DNA from: Bradyrhizobium oropedii
GTDB taxonomy: Bacteria > Pseudomonadota > Alphaproteobacteria > Rhizobiales > Xanthobacteraceae
Assembly: GCF_020889685.1 (NCBI RefSeq)
Contig: NZ_JACMYO010000044.1
Location: 1 to 51,365, forward strand
Reading direction: 5' to 3'
DNA length: 51,365 bases
The notes under the pieces: generated by a model
The model's database searches: none
The model's input: only the letters and a program-made list of their open reading frames with translations
Told to the model about the DNA's origin: nothing
Shown: piece by piece, positions 9,211-18,280 of the stretch
How positions within the stretch are numbered: position 1 is the first letter of the stretch
How the letters are laid out: each line of letters starts with the position of its first letter
Program-made: the position numbers and the translations under genes

Positions 9211-9213
9211 GCA

Positions 9214-9933
9214 TCAATCGTCGCGGCGGGCGAGGATATTGATCAGCGTGCCGACCGCCGCCCGGCGATCGAGGGCCGGCGGCAGCGGGGAGCCGGCAAA
9301 GCTTGAGTCCAGCATTGCGAGACCATGCTGGCGCAACATGGCCTGCATCGCGGCCGGCGAGGTGTCGAATTTGGAGAAGGCGAGGTAGCGGAACAGCGGC
9401 CGCGCCGACAGGCGCGACGAGGCCGCGTAAGCGAGCTTGTAGCCCCGGCGCAGCAGCGATCCACGATTGGGGATCGAGACCAGCAACAGTCCGCCAGGCC
9501 TCAGCACACGATGGATCTGGGCGAGGCACTGCGGCGCGTCCGGGACATATTCGAGCACGCTCGCGCAGAGCACGCCGTCGAAGGATCGATCGGCAAAGGG
9601 CAGGCTTGCGATGGTCGGGATTTGCCGGAATGCGAGGCGTTCGGCCGGCGTGCTGTCCGCGGGGCGGCCCCGCGCAACCGCAATCATCTCCGCCGACGCA
9701 TCGACGCCGGTGACGTCGCAGCCGCGCGCGGCGAGCAGGCGGGACAGTGTTCCGGTGCCGCAACCCGCATCCAGCCAACGCTGCCCGTTGAGGTCGGTAT
9801 TCCCGAGCAGGCCGAACATCGCGGCGGTACGCGCCTTGAAGGTGCGGCTCCGATGCAGCGTCTCCCACCCCGACGAAATCTCGTCGTGGAAGCGGATCTC
9901 GGGTCGGTCGCGGGTCTCGGCCATAGCGGCCAT
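9214..9933 (-). CDS. SAM-dependent methyltransferase (UbiE/Methyltransf_11 type)
   Basis: This 239-aa class I methyltransferase has motif I WLDAGCGTGTL near residue 53, VTGVDAS as the acidic motif II region, FDGVLCASVLEYV and LRPGGLLLVSIPNRG. I chose the ATG at 9933 because AGGA lies about 6 bases upstream; ATG 9939 is the alternative, while the longer open frame runs into the preceding gene. It starts within a few bases of the GDP-mannose dehydrogenase stop on the same strand, so the two are co-transcribed. That pairing makes a uronate-containing glycan a possible target (inference). Confidence 0.85.
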   Translation of the reverse strand: MAAMAETRDRPEIRFHDEISSGWETLHRSRTFKARTAAMFGLLGNTDLNGQRWLDAGCGTGTLSRLLAARGCDVTGVDASAEMIAVARGRPADSTPAERLAFRQIPTIASLPFADRSFDGVLCASVLEYVPDAPQCLAQIHRVLRPGGLLLVSIPNRGSLLRRGYKLAYAASSRLSARPLFRYLAFSKFDTSPAAMQAMLRQHGLAMLDSSFAGSPLPPALDRRAAVGTLINILARRDD

Positions 9934-9941
9934 GGTCATTC

Positions 9942-11252
9942 CTACCAGTGGAAGCCGCTCACTCTGGCGCTGACTTCGTCGGGCAGTCCGATATCCGACA
10001 GTTCGAGCACGATTTGGTCGGGGCGGGTTGCCGTCAGTGCCGCAACGAAGCGCGGATCGGCCGTCGTCAGCACGATGATGTCGGCCCATTCGATCGTCGC
10101 TGTCACGTCGTCATGCAGCAAGCCGACCAGCTCCGGGTTGCGCATCAGGAAATCCCGGTTGGCGCCGATCAGCTGCGATAGCCGCACATTGGGGTCGTAG
10201 ATCCGGATCTGGCGCTGCTCGCCGCGCAGGCTTTTGACCAGTTCGACGAAAGGGCTGTCGCGAACATCGTCGGTGCCGGCCTTGAAGCTGATGCCGAGGA
10301 AGGCGATGCGGCGGCCCTCATGCGACAGGATCCAGTCGGCGCCGCGCGACATGATCATGTCGTTGCTCGGCAGGATGCTCTCGAGCACCGGCGTCGACAG
10401 CCCGCGGCTGTGTGCCAGGTGCTTCAATGCCTTGACGTCCTTGGGCAGGCAGGAGCCACCGAAGGCGAAACCCGGCCGCAGGTAGGCCGGCGAGATGTTG
10501 AGCCGCGTGTCCTGCAGGAAGATGTTCATGACGTCGCGGCCGTCGATGCCGAGCGTCTTTGCGATGGCACCGATCTCGTTGGCAAAGCTGACCTTCAGCG
10601 CATGCCAGCTGTTGTCGACATATTTGACGAGCTCTGCGGTCTCGACCGGCGGGGTGATCTTGGCGCCGGGCAAGTCCTTGTAGAGCGCCATGACGCGGTC
10701 GGCGGTTTCCTGGTTGAAGGCGCCGACCACCGTCTTGGACGGCGCGTTGAAGTCTGCAATGGCGCTGCCTTCGCGCAGGAACTCCGGATTGAAGGCGAGG
10801 TCGAAATCGCGACCGATCTTGTTGCCGGAGGCTTCCTCGATCAGCGGTCCGACGGTGTCGCGGGTGGTGCCGGGCAGCACGGTGGAGCGGATCGTCACGG
10901 TATGCGGCGCGTTCTTTGCGCGCAGTCCGCGGCCGATTTCGACGGCGACCTGTCTGATAGCGGTGAGGTCGAGATTGCCATTGCCGGACGAGGGCGTGCC
11001 GACGCAGACCATCGAGATGTCGCTGTTGACGATCGCCTCGGTGGCGTCAGTGGTCGCCGTCAACTGACCCGTCGCCACCGCGCGCGCCACCTTGTCGGAG
11101 ATGCCCGGCTCGATCACCGGCGATCGGCCTTCGCGGATCAGGTCGACTTTCGCGACGCTCTTGTCGACGCCGATGATCTGGTGGCCGAGCTCGGTGAAGC
11201 AGGCTGCACAGACCGTTCCGACATAGCCAAGGCCGAAAATGCTGACGTTCAT
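9942..11252 (-). CDS. algD: GDP-mannose 6-dehydrogenase (AlgD type)
   Basis: This NAD-dependent dehydrogenase of the UDP-Glc/GDP-Man family oxidises GDP-mannose to GDP-mannuronate. At 436 aa it matches AlgD length. The N-terminus MNVSIFGLGYVGTVCA is the NAD fold; NPEFLREGSAI and GFAFGGSCLPKDV follow, with the catalytic cysteine at residue 268, the same number as in Pseudomonas AlgD. SFKAGTDDVRDSP is also AlgD-like rather than Ugd-like. A separate UDP-glucose dehydrogenase lies at 40.6 kb, so the window supplies two uronate donors. The start is set by the conserved MNVSIFGLGYVG; the frame is open further upstream but without similarity. Confidence 0.88.
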   Translation of the reverse strand: MNVSIFGLGYVGTVCAACFTELGHQIIGVDKSVAKVDLIREGRSPVIEPGISDKVARAVATGQLTATTDATEAIVNSDISMVCVGTPSSGNGNLDLTAIRQVAVEIGRGLRAKNAPHTVTIRSTVLPGTTRDTVGPLIEEASGNKIGRDFDLAFNPEFLREGSAIADFNAPSKTVVGAFNQETADRVMALYKDLPGAKITPPVETAELVKYVDNSWHALKVSFANEIGAIAKTLGIDGRDVMNIFLQDTRLNISPAYLRPGFAFGGSCLPKDVKALKHLAHSRGLSTPVLESILPSNDMIMSRGADWILSHEGRRIAFLGISFKAGTDDVRDSPFVELVKSLRGEQRQIRIYDPNVRLSQLIGANRDFLMRNPELVGLLHDDVTATIEWADIIVLTTADPRFVAALTATRPDQIVLELSDIGLPDEVSARVSGFHW

Positions 11253-11331
11253 GCTTCGACCTTCAACTGTGGAGGGATTTGCGCGTGGCCGCGGCCACGT
11301 CGCGTTTGACGTGTGTGAGGGAGCGGAGCGT

Positions 11332-12642
11332 TCAACGCGATGCCCGCCCGGCGGCTGCATTGGCGTTGACGCCGGACGCCTGTGAGGTCGGCCGCTCCGC
11401 GGTTGCGGTCGTGCGTGGCGCACGGCTCTGCGCGGACGCCTTGCCGGCGAACAGCGCCTCATAGGCAGCGAGCAGCTTCGGCTCCTCATGGGTCCAGGAC
11501 AATTCGCTCTCGACGCGGCTGCGGCCAAACGCGCCCATCGTCTGACGGAGCGACGGGGCATCGATCAACGTAATGATCTTGCTGGCGAAATCCTTCGGGT
11601 CGTTCTTCGCCGCATAGAGCGAGGCATCGAGCGCCGAGCGCCGGCCTTCACGAACGTCGAACTGAACGATCGGCCGTCCGAGCGCCATGTACTCCATGAT
11701 CTTGTTCATCGTGGAGATGTCGTTCATCGGCGTGACGCGATCCGGATTGACGCAGACGTCAGCGGTCGAGAGCATCGTGAACAGCGCATCGTCAGCGATG
11801 GCGCCGGTGAAGTTCACGTAGTCGGAGAGCTGCATCTCCTCGCAGAGCTTGACCACCGCATTCCACTCCGGGCCCGTGCCGGCGATGTTGAACTGGATGT
11901 CGGTACGTCCGAGATCGTGCACAATGTGGCCGATCGATTGCAGCAGCAGATCAATGCCTTCCGACTGGCCGATGACGCCGACATAGCCGACGCTGTAGCG
12001 CCGGCCGCGGCGCCAGGCCGGATCGGCCGGGCGCGAGCGCACCCGGTCGAGATTGGGGCCGGAGCGCACCACGAACACCCGGTTGGCCGGCATATGGCCG
12101 CGCGCGATCGCGATCTCGCGATAGGATTCGTTGGTCGCGATCGAGATGCTTGCCGTCTTGAAGGTGAGATATTCGACCAGCCGCAGCAGATGCCAGAAAA
12201 AGTCCCGGCGGCCGAATTTTGCCTCATAGAGCTCGGGATTGACGTCGTGATGATCGAACACGAAGCGCTTGCCGCCGAGCTTGAACAGGAGACCGATCAG
12301 GAAGATCAGGTCGGGCGGATTGCAGCCCTGGATCACGTCGAAGCCGTGCTTCCACGCGACCTTGATCGCAAGCCACGTCTCCCAGAATAGCGCGACCGGA
12401 TATTCGATGAGATAGGCGGCGATCCCCCGTGCTTCCACCGGCATCGGGTGGCGGTAGATGTGAATGCCCTCGAGGCATTCGTAAGTTTCGTCATGGCCGC
12501 GGCCCTTCGGGCAGATCACCGAAACTTCGTAGCCTGCCTTGCGCAGCGACGTTGCTTCGCACCACACCCTGCGATCGAAAGGAACCGGGAGGTTCTCGAC
12601 GATGATCAGGATCCGCCGCGGTGATGGTTCAGCTCTCGACAT
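11332..12642 (-). CDS. Family 4 glycosyltransferase
   Basis: This GT-B enzyme of about 436 aa has the N-terminal pattern ILIIVENLPVPFDRRVWCEA, typical of GT4 enzymes of exopolysaccharide clusters. It continues with HDVNPELYEAKFG in the acceptor domain, then YVGVIGQSEGIDLLL and MNKIMEYMALGRPIVQFD in the donor-binding half. The last 30 residues are low-complexity Ala/Thr/Arg. The start MSRAEPS at 12642 is preferred; an upstream in-frame Met is possible but lies in the AT-rich repeated region. It precedes the algD-like gene by 79 bases and is divergent from the GH39-like gene. Confidence 0.9.
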   Translation of the reverse strand: MSRAEPSPRRILIIVENLPVPFDRRVWCEATSLRKAGYEVSVICPKGRGHDETYECLEGIHIYRHPMPVEARGIAAYLIEYPVALFWETWLAIKVAWKHGFDVIQGCNPPDLIFLIGLLFKLGGKRFVFDHHDVNPELYEAKFGRRDFFWHLLRLVEYLTFKTASISIATNESYREIAIARGHMPANRVFVVRSGPNLDRVRSRPADPAWRRGRRYSVGYVGVIGQSEGIDLLLQSIGHIVHDLGRTDIQFNIAGTGPEWNAVVKLCEEMQLSDYVNFTGAIADDALFTMLSTADVCVNPDRVTPMNDISTMNKIMEYMALGRPIVQFDVREGRRSALDASLYAAKNDPKDFASKIITLIDAPSLRQTMGAFGRSRVESELSWTHEEPKLLAAYEALFAGKASAQSRAPRTTATAERPTSQASGVNANAAAGRASR

Positions 12643-12665
12643 CTGCGATGATCTATACCATTGAC

Positions 12666-12703
12666 CTAACAACATCACAATCTGACTAACATCGGCATTA
12701 ACA
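12666..12703. promoter_or_regulatory. Three TAACA elements in a divergent promoter region
   Basis: CTAACA (12666), CTAACA (12686) and TTAACA (12698) lie in the AT-rich gap between the divergent GT4 and GH39-like genes, at intervals of 20 and 12 bases. The same element recurs in most other non-coding gaps of the window. A regulator binding site is a reasonable guess; no protein can be named. Confidence 0.4.
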
Positions 12704-12758
12704 TGCGCGGCTTGCATGATGCAATCCCAACACCGATGTGACGGCGGCGAGACACGGA

Positions 12759-13997
12759 ATGGCGGGCAGAGTGAGGGATTGGGGTCAAAGGGCATTGATT
12801 GCGCTGGTTTTGAGCGCGCTGGTGCCGCTGGCGCACAAATGGCCGCTGCACTGGGATGGTTTGACCGGTAACGATGCGCTCAATGCGAGCCGCGTGAACG
12901 CGGTGATCCCGCCGACACTTTTCGGCATGACGGTCAACGCGATCGGGCAGTCGCAACCATGGCCCGAATTGAAGTTCGACGGCGTGCGGCTGTGGGGCGC
13001 GATCTACTGGGCCCAGATCAACCCGGCGCCCGGCATCTACAATTGGGCGCGCTTCGACGCCATCCTTGCGGCGGCGGAGCGGGAGCATGTCGAGATCGTT
13101 CTCAATCTCGCCTTCACGCCGCGATGGGCCGCGTCGGTGAAGGACGCGCCGCCTGCGTTCACACCCGGTGCAAGCTCGCCGCCTGCCGATCTGGCGTCAT
13201 GGGATGACTGGGTGCGCGCGACGGTCACGCGCGCCGCCGGCCGCATCAAATACTGGGAAATCTGGAACGAGCCGGAAGACCCCAAATACTACTCGGGCGA
13301 TATCGCCACCATGGTCCGGCTGCAAAAGCGGGCCTACGAGATCATCAAGGCCAGCGATCCGACGTTGACCGTGCTGACGCCGCCGTCCAACGGCACGCCC
13401 GATGGGTATCGCTGGCAAAAAGACTTCATGGCGCAGGGCGGCGGGCAATATGCCGATGTCTTCGCCTTCCACGGCTATACGAGCGAACCCGAAGCCGTGA
13501 TCGGAATCATCGCGCGCTTCAGGCAGATCCTCACCGCGCATGGCCTTTCCGCAAGGCCGATCTGGGACACCGAGGCCGGCTGGTCGTCCTATGAGGAAAA
13601 TCCGGACGGGTGCCTGGCGCGCGCCTACATCCTGAAATGGATCAGCGGCGTCGACCGGTTCTATTGGTACGAGTTTGCCGGTGGGGGCAGCGACTTCGGG
13701 AAATTATGGGATCCGGCGCGCGGACTGCTGCCGAGCGGAATTGCCTACCGAACGGTCCAGTCATGGCTGGTCGGCGCAGGCGTGGTGACCGCGGGCAAAA
13801 CATCGCCGTCGACCTGGCGCGTCGAGCTCCGCATGCCGGATGGTCGCAATGGTTTGATCCTGTGGACCACCAAGGGCCGGTCCGTCTATCGCGTCGACCC
13901 GCATTTCAGCCGTTACCAGGGCCTCGACGGTGGCGAAGGACCTATCGCCAATGGCGAGGTCGAGATCTCGCCCAAACCGGTCCTGTTGCTGGAATGA
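12759..13997 (+). CDS. GH39-like (PslG-type) glycoside hydrolase, exported
   Basis: This is a clan GH-A TIM-barrel hydrolase of 412 aa. An N-terminal hydrophobic segment (ALIALVLSALVPLA) gives a signal peptide or membrane anchor. The barrel begins at FGMTVNAIG. WEIWNEPED carries the acid/base Glu (about 171) and IWDTEAGWSS the nucleophile Glu (about 272), the expected spacing for GH39/GH5-like enzymes. In Pseudomonas, PslG is an endoglycosidase of the Psl operon, and a similar role in trimming or releasing the polymer in the periplasm is likely here. A GTG at 12738 is an alternative start. It is transcribed away from the GT4 gene, probably from the shared AT-rich gap. Confidence 0.82.
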   Translation: MAGRVRDWGQRALIALVLSALVPLAHKWPLHWDGLTGNDALNASRVNAVIPPTLFGMTVNAIGQSQPWPELKFDGVRLWGAIYWAQINPAPGIYNWARFDAILAAAEREHVEIVLNLAFTPRWAASVKDAPPAFTPGASSPPADLASWDDWVRATVTRAAGRIKYWEIWNEPEDPKYYSGDIATMVRLQKRAYEIIKASDPTLTVLTPPSNGTPDGYRWQKDFMAQGGGQYADVFAFHGYTSEPEAVIGIIARFRQILTAHGLSARPIWDTEAGWSSYEENPDGCLARAYILKWISGVDRFYWYEFAGGGSDFGKLWDPARGLLPSGIAYRTVQSWLVGAGVVTAGKTSPSTWRVELRMPDGRNGLILWTTKGRSVYRVDPHFSRYQGLDGGEGPIANGEVEISPKPVLLLE

Positions 13998-14030
13998 TAT
14001 CGATGTTAATCCGCCGGCGATGAGCTAACT

Positions 14031-14058
14031 TTGACAATGTTCTTGTCTTCATTATGGG
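14031..14058 (+). promoter_or_regulatory. Possible sigma-70-type promoter with flanking TAAC/TGTTA elements
   Basis: TTGACA at 14031-14036 is followed after 16 bases by TATGGG (14053-14058). TGTTAAT (14004), CTAACTT (14025) and TGTTAACTT (14081) surround it, in the 109-base gap before the oxidoreductase gene. The -10 is poor, so the call is tentative. Confidence 0.35.
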
Positions 14059-14106
14059 CGACAAGCGCGATACAAGGTGCTGTTAACTTGAGGCGATTGA
14101 TCGACC

Positions 14107-16287
14107 GTGAAGCAGATCGCGCAGAACTATAAGAGCGGCGAGCTCAAGCTGATCGATGTGCCGGCGCCGCGCTGCCGCCCCGGCGGGGTTTTAGTGCGCA
14201 CGGCATTCTCGGCGGTGTCGACCGGCACCGAGATGATGAAGTTCACCGAAGGCCGCCTGTCGCTGCTCGGCAAGGCGCGTGCGCGACCGGACCAGGTTGC
14301 CAAGGTGGTGCGCTCGGTTCGCCAGCAGGGATTGCTGGCGACCTATCAGAAGGTGATGAACCGCCTCGATTCCTATACGCCGCTCGGTTACTCGCTGTCG
14401 GGCACCATCGTCGAAGTGGGTGAGGGCGTCGGCGGCTTCTCGATCGGGCAGCGCGTCTGCTGCGGCGGCAATCAATATGCAACCCACGCTGAATACAATT
14501 GGGTGCCGGTGAACCTCTGCGTGTCGTTACCGGACAGCGCTGCGCTCGACCAGGCCGCGTTCACCACCATCGCCTCGATCGCATTGCAGGCGATGCGCCA
14601 GTCGGAGATACGCTTCGGAGAGACCGCCTGCGTGATCGGCCTCGGCCTGATCGGGCAGATCATGGTGCGCCTGCTGCGCAGCGCCGGTGTCGTGGTCACA
14701 GGGCTCGACAGGCTGGAGGCGCGCTGTCGTCAGGCGGAGGCTGCGGGCGCCGCGCTCTGCGCCGTCGCATCTGACGATGCCGCGGCCTCTTTTCGCGCGC
14801 GGATCGATCAGCTGACGGCGGGCAACGGCGTCGATTGCGTGTTCATCACCGCGGGCAGCGACGATCCCGATCTCGCATCGCGTTCAGCGGCGTTGCTGCG
14901 TGACCGCGGCCGCATCGTCGATATCGGCAAATGCACGCTGAACCTGCCGTGGAACGAATTCTACGACAAGGAGCTCGACGTCCGCTTCTCGCGCTCCTAC
15001 GGCCCCGGCCGCTACGACCCGCTCTACGAGGAGGGCGGCATCGATTATCCGATCGGCCATGTGCGCTGGACCGAGAAGCGCAACATGGAGGCGATCGTCG
15101 CGCTGCTTGCCGACGGACGGCTCGATTTTTCGTCGCTGATCTCCGAAACGGTGCCGCTGGAGCAGGCGACGTCGGCGTTCGAGCGCATGAGCCGGGGCGA
15201 GGTCGGCCTCGGCATGGTGTTCGCTTATCCCGACGCAGCCCCGCGCGCGATGCAGATGATCTATCGTCCGGCCGTCGCCCTGCGCAGCGGCCGGGTGCGG
15301 CTCGCCGTCATCGGCGCCGGAAATTATGCCTCCAGCATGTTGCTGCCGCAGCTTGCAAATAACGCACGGGTCGATCTCGTCGAGGTCGCCACCAACACCG
15401 GCCTGAGCGGCGCCACCGCGGTGCGCAAGTTCGGCTTCGCGCGTGCCTCGACGGATGCGGCCTCGGTGCTCGAGGCCGACGATATCGATGCCGTGCTGAT
15501 CGCGACGCGCCATGCATCCCATGCCGAGCTCGCGGCGCAGGCGCTGCGCGCCGGCAAGGCGGTGTTCGTCGAAAAGCCGCTGGCGATCGACAGAGGTTCA
15601 CTCGACCAATTGGAGCGAGTGATCCGCGAGACCGGCAACGACCGGCTGATGGTCGGCTTCAATCGCCGCTTCTCGCCGTTGTTGCAGGGCATGCGCGCGG
15701 CGTTCGCCCCGGCCGGGCCGCAGACCCTGCAATATCGCGTCATCGCCGGCCCGCTGGAAAAATCATCCTGGTATCTGCAGGCCGAGAGCGAAGGCAGCCG
15801 CTTCGCCGGCGAAGGTGGCCATTTCATCGACGTGTTGTCCTGGTGGCTCGGTGCCGATCCGGTACGTGTCTCCACGAGCGTAGCCGGCAAGGATATCGAC
15901 AATCTCGTTGCCACATTCGAGTTTGCCGACGGCTCGGTCGCGAGCCTCAGCTATCTGACGGGCGGCGATCCACGGGTGCCGAAGGAGGCGCTCGAAATAT
16001 CGGCGAGCACCGGCTTTGCCGCCTTCGATAATTTCTCGCGCTTCGAAGTTTGGCACGCCGGGCAGCGGACGACGAAAAAAGCGCAGCTCGACAAGGGCCA
16101 GCGGCCGATGCTGGATGCCTTCGTCGCCGCGATCGCATCCGGGGCCGCGATGCCGATCGGGCTCGAATCGCTGCTTGCGACTACCCGCGCAACGCTCGCG
16201 GTGCAGGAGAGTGCGGCGGCCGGGATGCCGGTCGATCTGACGACCACGGCAGCAGAGCAGGGCGTCGCGCGCGCCTCGACCGCGTGA
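14107..16287 (+). CDS. Bi-domain oxidoreductase: MDR dehydrogenase fused to Gfo/Idh/MocA
   Basis: This 726-aa fusion has two dehydrogenase domains. Residues 1 to about 370 are a medium-chain dehydrogenase/reductase (nucleotide-binding turn GLGLIGQ near 178). About 398-715 is a Gfo/Idh/MocA NAD-dependent oxidoreductase (VIGAGNYASSML near 402, EKPLA near 489, GEGGHFIDVL). Such fusions are common beside heparinase-like and GT4 genes in exopolysaccharide clusters, exactly as here. The reaction is not established; oxidation or epimerisation of a sugar is the usual assumption. The start is GTG at 14107. The next gene starts one base after its stop. Confidence 0.88.
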   Translation: MKQIAQNYKSGELKLIDVPAPRCRPGGVLVRTAFSAVSTGTEMMKFTEGRLSLLGKARARPDQVAKVVRSVRQQGLLATYQKVMNRLDSYTPLGYSLSGTIVEVGEGVGGFSIGQRVCCGGNQYATHAEYNWVPVNLCVSLPDSAALDQAAFTTIASIALQAMRQSEIRFGETACVIGLGLIGQIMVRLLRSAGVVVTGLDRLEARCRQAEAAGAALCAVASDDAAASFRARIDQLTAGNGVDCVFITAGSDDPDLASRSAALLRDRGRIVDIGKCTLNLPWNEFYDKELDVRFSRSYGPGRYDPLYEEGGIDYPIGHVRWTEKRNMEAIVALLADGRLDFSSLISETVPLEQATSAFERMSRGEVGLGMVFAYPDAAPRAMQMIYRPAVALRSGRVRLAVIGAGNYASSMLLPQLANNARVDLVEVATNTGLSGATAVRKFGFARASTDAASVLEADDIDAVLIATRHASHAELAAQALRAGKAVFVEKPLAIDRGSLDQLERVIRETGNDRLMVGFNRRFSPLLQGMRAAFAPAGPQTLQYRVIAGPLEKSSWYLQAESEGSRFAGEGGHFIDVLSWWLGADPVRVSTSVAGKDIDNLVATFEFADGSVASLSYLTGGDPRVPKEALEISASTGFAAFDNFSRFEVWHAGQRTTKKAQLDKGQRPMLDAFVAAIASGAAMPIGLESLLATTRATLAVQESAAAGMPVDLTTTAAEQGVARASTA

Positions 16288-16288
16288 G

Positions 16289-18280
16289 ATGAATCCGGCC
16301 TGGTATCTGCGCAGACTCCAGCGCATGGAGCCGTCCGAGCTTGCCGGACGAGTGAATGACCAGGTGCTGCGCCAGCTTTGGCGCATCACGCCGCCCGATA
16401 TCGCGCGACGCGCCGGCGCCAAGCTTACTCCCGGCACGCGCCAACTGCGATTGAAACTGCTGCCTTTGCCGGCCAGGGCTCCGCGACAAGCAGCCGACGG
16501 GGTGATCCAGTGCGCCGATCGGATTCTCGCCGGACACTGGCGGATATTTGCCAGAGATCAGGCGGCCCTGGGCGAACGGCCCGACTGGTTCGTCGATGTC
16601 CGCAGCGGCAAGCGGGCGCCCGCTGACATCTACGCATTTGCGGTTCCCTATCGCGACGAGGCCGCGCTCGGCAACATCAAATATATCTGGGAGCCGTCGC
16701 GTCACCATCATCTCACGGTGCTCGCATCAGCGTATTACCTGACCTCGGACGAGCGCTACGCCAGGCGCGTGGCCGAGCATCTGGAAAGCTGGTGGCGCGA
16801 AAATCCATTCCCGCGCGGCCCGCACTGGATCAGCGGCATCGAGCTCGGCGTACGGCTGATCTCCTGGGCCTGGATACGCCAGCTGCTGCAAGGCTGGCCC
16901 GGCGCTGCCGCGCTGTTCGAGGACAACGAGCTGTTCCTGACGCAGCTTTACGCGCATCAATACTGGCTGTCGCAGTTCCCAAGCCGCGGCTCCTCCGCCA
17001 ACAACCACATCATCGCCGAGGCCGCCGGACAGTTCGTTGCGGCCTGTGTGTTTCCCTTTTTCCGCGACAGCGCGCGATGGCGCGCGCAATCCGCCGGCAC
17101 GCTGGCACACGAGGCGGTGGCGCAGACGCTTGCCTGCGGCAGCAATGGCGAGCTCGCGACCGACTATCACGGCTTCGTCCTCGAACTCCTGCTTGCCGCA
17201 GCCGTGCAGGGCGAGTCGTCCGGCCATCCGCTCGACAATGCGGTCTGGAGCACGATGTGCCGCATGAGCGACGTCATTGCCGCGATGCTGGATGATCGCG
17301 CGCATCCGCCGCGTCAGGGCGATGGCGACGACGGCATCGGCCTGTTGCTCGACGATCACTCAGGCAATCGCTGGCTCGGGCTGCTCGCGACCGGCGCGCG
17401 CCTGTTCGGTGCTCTGCCATGGTGGCCGCCACTGCCGGAGCCAGATCTGCGGACGTTTGTCTTGACCGACGGCGTCGCGGCGCGTGCGATTGCAGGGCGG
17501 CCGGCGCGCCGTCCGCATTTGCTGGCTGAGGCGGGACAGGCCTTTCTCGTCGATGCCGAGCGCGCGGTGTGGTGCCGTTGCGACCACGGCCCGCACGGCT
17601 TCGGCCGCATCGCGGCGCATGCCCATGCCGATGCGTTGTCGCTTGAATGCAGGATCGGCGGGGTCGAGATCCTCGCCGACCCCGGCACCTATTGCTATCA
17701 CGGCGATCCGCGATGGCGGGCCTACTTCCGTTCAACGCCGGCGCACAACACGCTTTGCCTGTTCGGGCGCGACCAGTCGGTGTCGGGCGGCCCGTTTCTC
17801 TGGACCCGGCACGCGCCGAGCCGGCTGGTTGCATCAAGCGGCCTCGATGATCGAGATGCGGATGCGAACTGGGTCGCGGAACACGCGGGATACCAGGATG
17901 GAGCAGGTCTCGTGCATCGCCGCGCGGTGCAATTGCGGCGGCAAGCGGCGCGGCTCGTCGTCACCGATATTGTGCTTGGTGATGAAGGGCTTGCGGTGCC
18001 CGCGAGCCTCAGCTGGCACCTCGGTCCCGAGGTCGAATGCAGGCTCGACGGGCGCACGGCGCAGCTCGCATGGCCTGGCGGGGGCGCCGAGCTCGATCTG
18101 CCCGTTGAGCTGAGCTGGACGCCGTATCGCGGTGACGAGACCGTACCGGCCGGCTGGTATTCGCCGTCGTTCGATCTGAAAGTGCCGGCGACCACGCTGA
18201 TCGGCTCCGGTACGCTCGCCGCCGGCCAAAGCCTGGTGACGGAGCTGCGCTGGTTTTCCGACCCTGCGCCCCGATCATGA
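16289..18280 (+). CDS. Heparinase II/III family protein (polysaccharide lyase-like)
   Basis: This 663-aa protein has an N-terminal alpha/alpha toroid (roughly 80-340, with HWISGIELGVRLISW and SSANNHIIAEAAG) and a C-terminal beta-sandwich (roughly 400-600). The sandwich carries AHAHADALSLE near residue 443 and ILADPGTYCY, the Hepar_II_III signature. Family members cleave uronic-acid-containing chains by beta-elimination; with uronate donor genes in this window, a lyase acting on the cell's own polymer is plausible. No clear signal peptide is present, which is usual for the exopolysaccharide-cluster subgroup and leaves its location uncertain. Its stop overlaps the next start (ATGA). Confidence 0.87.
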   Translation: MNPAWYLRRLQRMEPSELAGRVNDQVLRQLWRITPPDIARRAGAKLTPGTRQLRLKLLPLPARAPRQAADGVIQCADRILAGHWRIFARDQAALGERPDWFVDVRSGKRAPADIYAFAVPYRDEAALGNIKYIWEPSRHHHLTVLASAYYLTSDERYARRVAEHLESWWRENPFPRGPHWISGIELGVRLISWAWIRQLLQGWPGAAALFEDNELFLTQLYAHQYWLSQFPSRGSSANNHIIAEAAGQFVAACVFPFFRDSARWRAQSAGTLAHEAVAQTLACGSNGELATDYHGFVLELLLAAAVQGESSGHPLDNAVWSTMCRMSDVIAAMLDDRAHPPRQGDGDDGIGLLLDDHSGNRWLGLLATGARLFGALPWWPPLPEPDLRTFVLTDGVAARAIAGRPARRPHLLAEAGQAFLVDAERAVWCRCDHGPHGFGRIAAHAHADALSLECRIGGVEILADPGTYCYHGDPRWRAYFRSTPAHNTLCLFGRDQSVSGGPFLWTRHAPSRLVASSGLDDRDADANWVAEHAGYQDGAGLVHRRAVQLRRQAARLVVTDIVLGDEGLAVPASLSWHLGPEVECRLDGRTAQLAWPGGGAELDLPVELSWTPYRGDETVPAGWYSPSFDLKVPATTLIGSGTLAAGQSLVTELRWFSDPAPRS

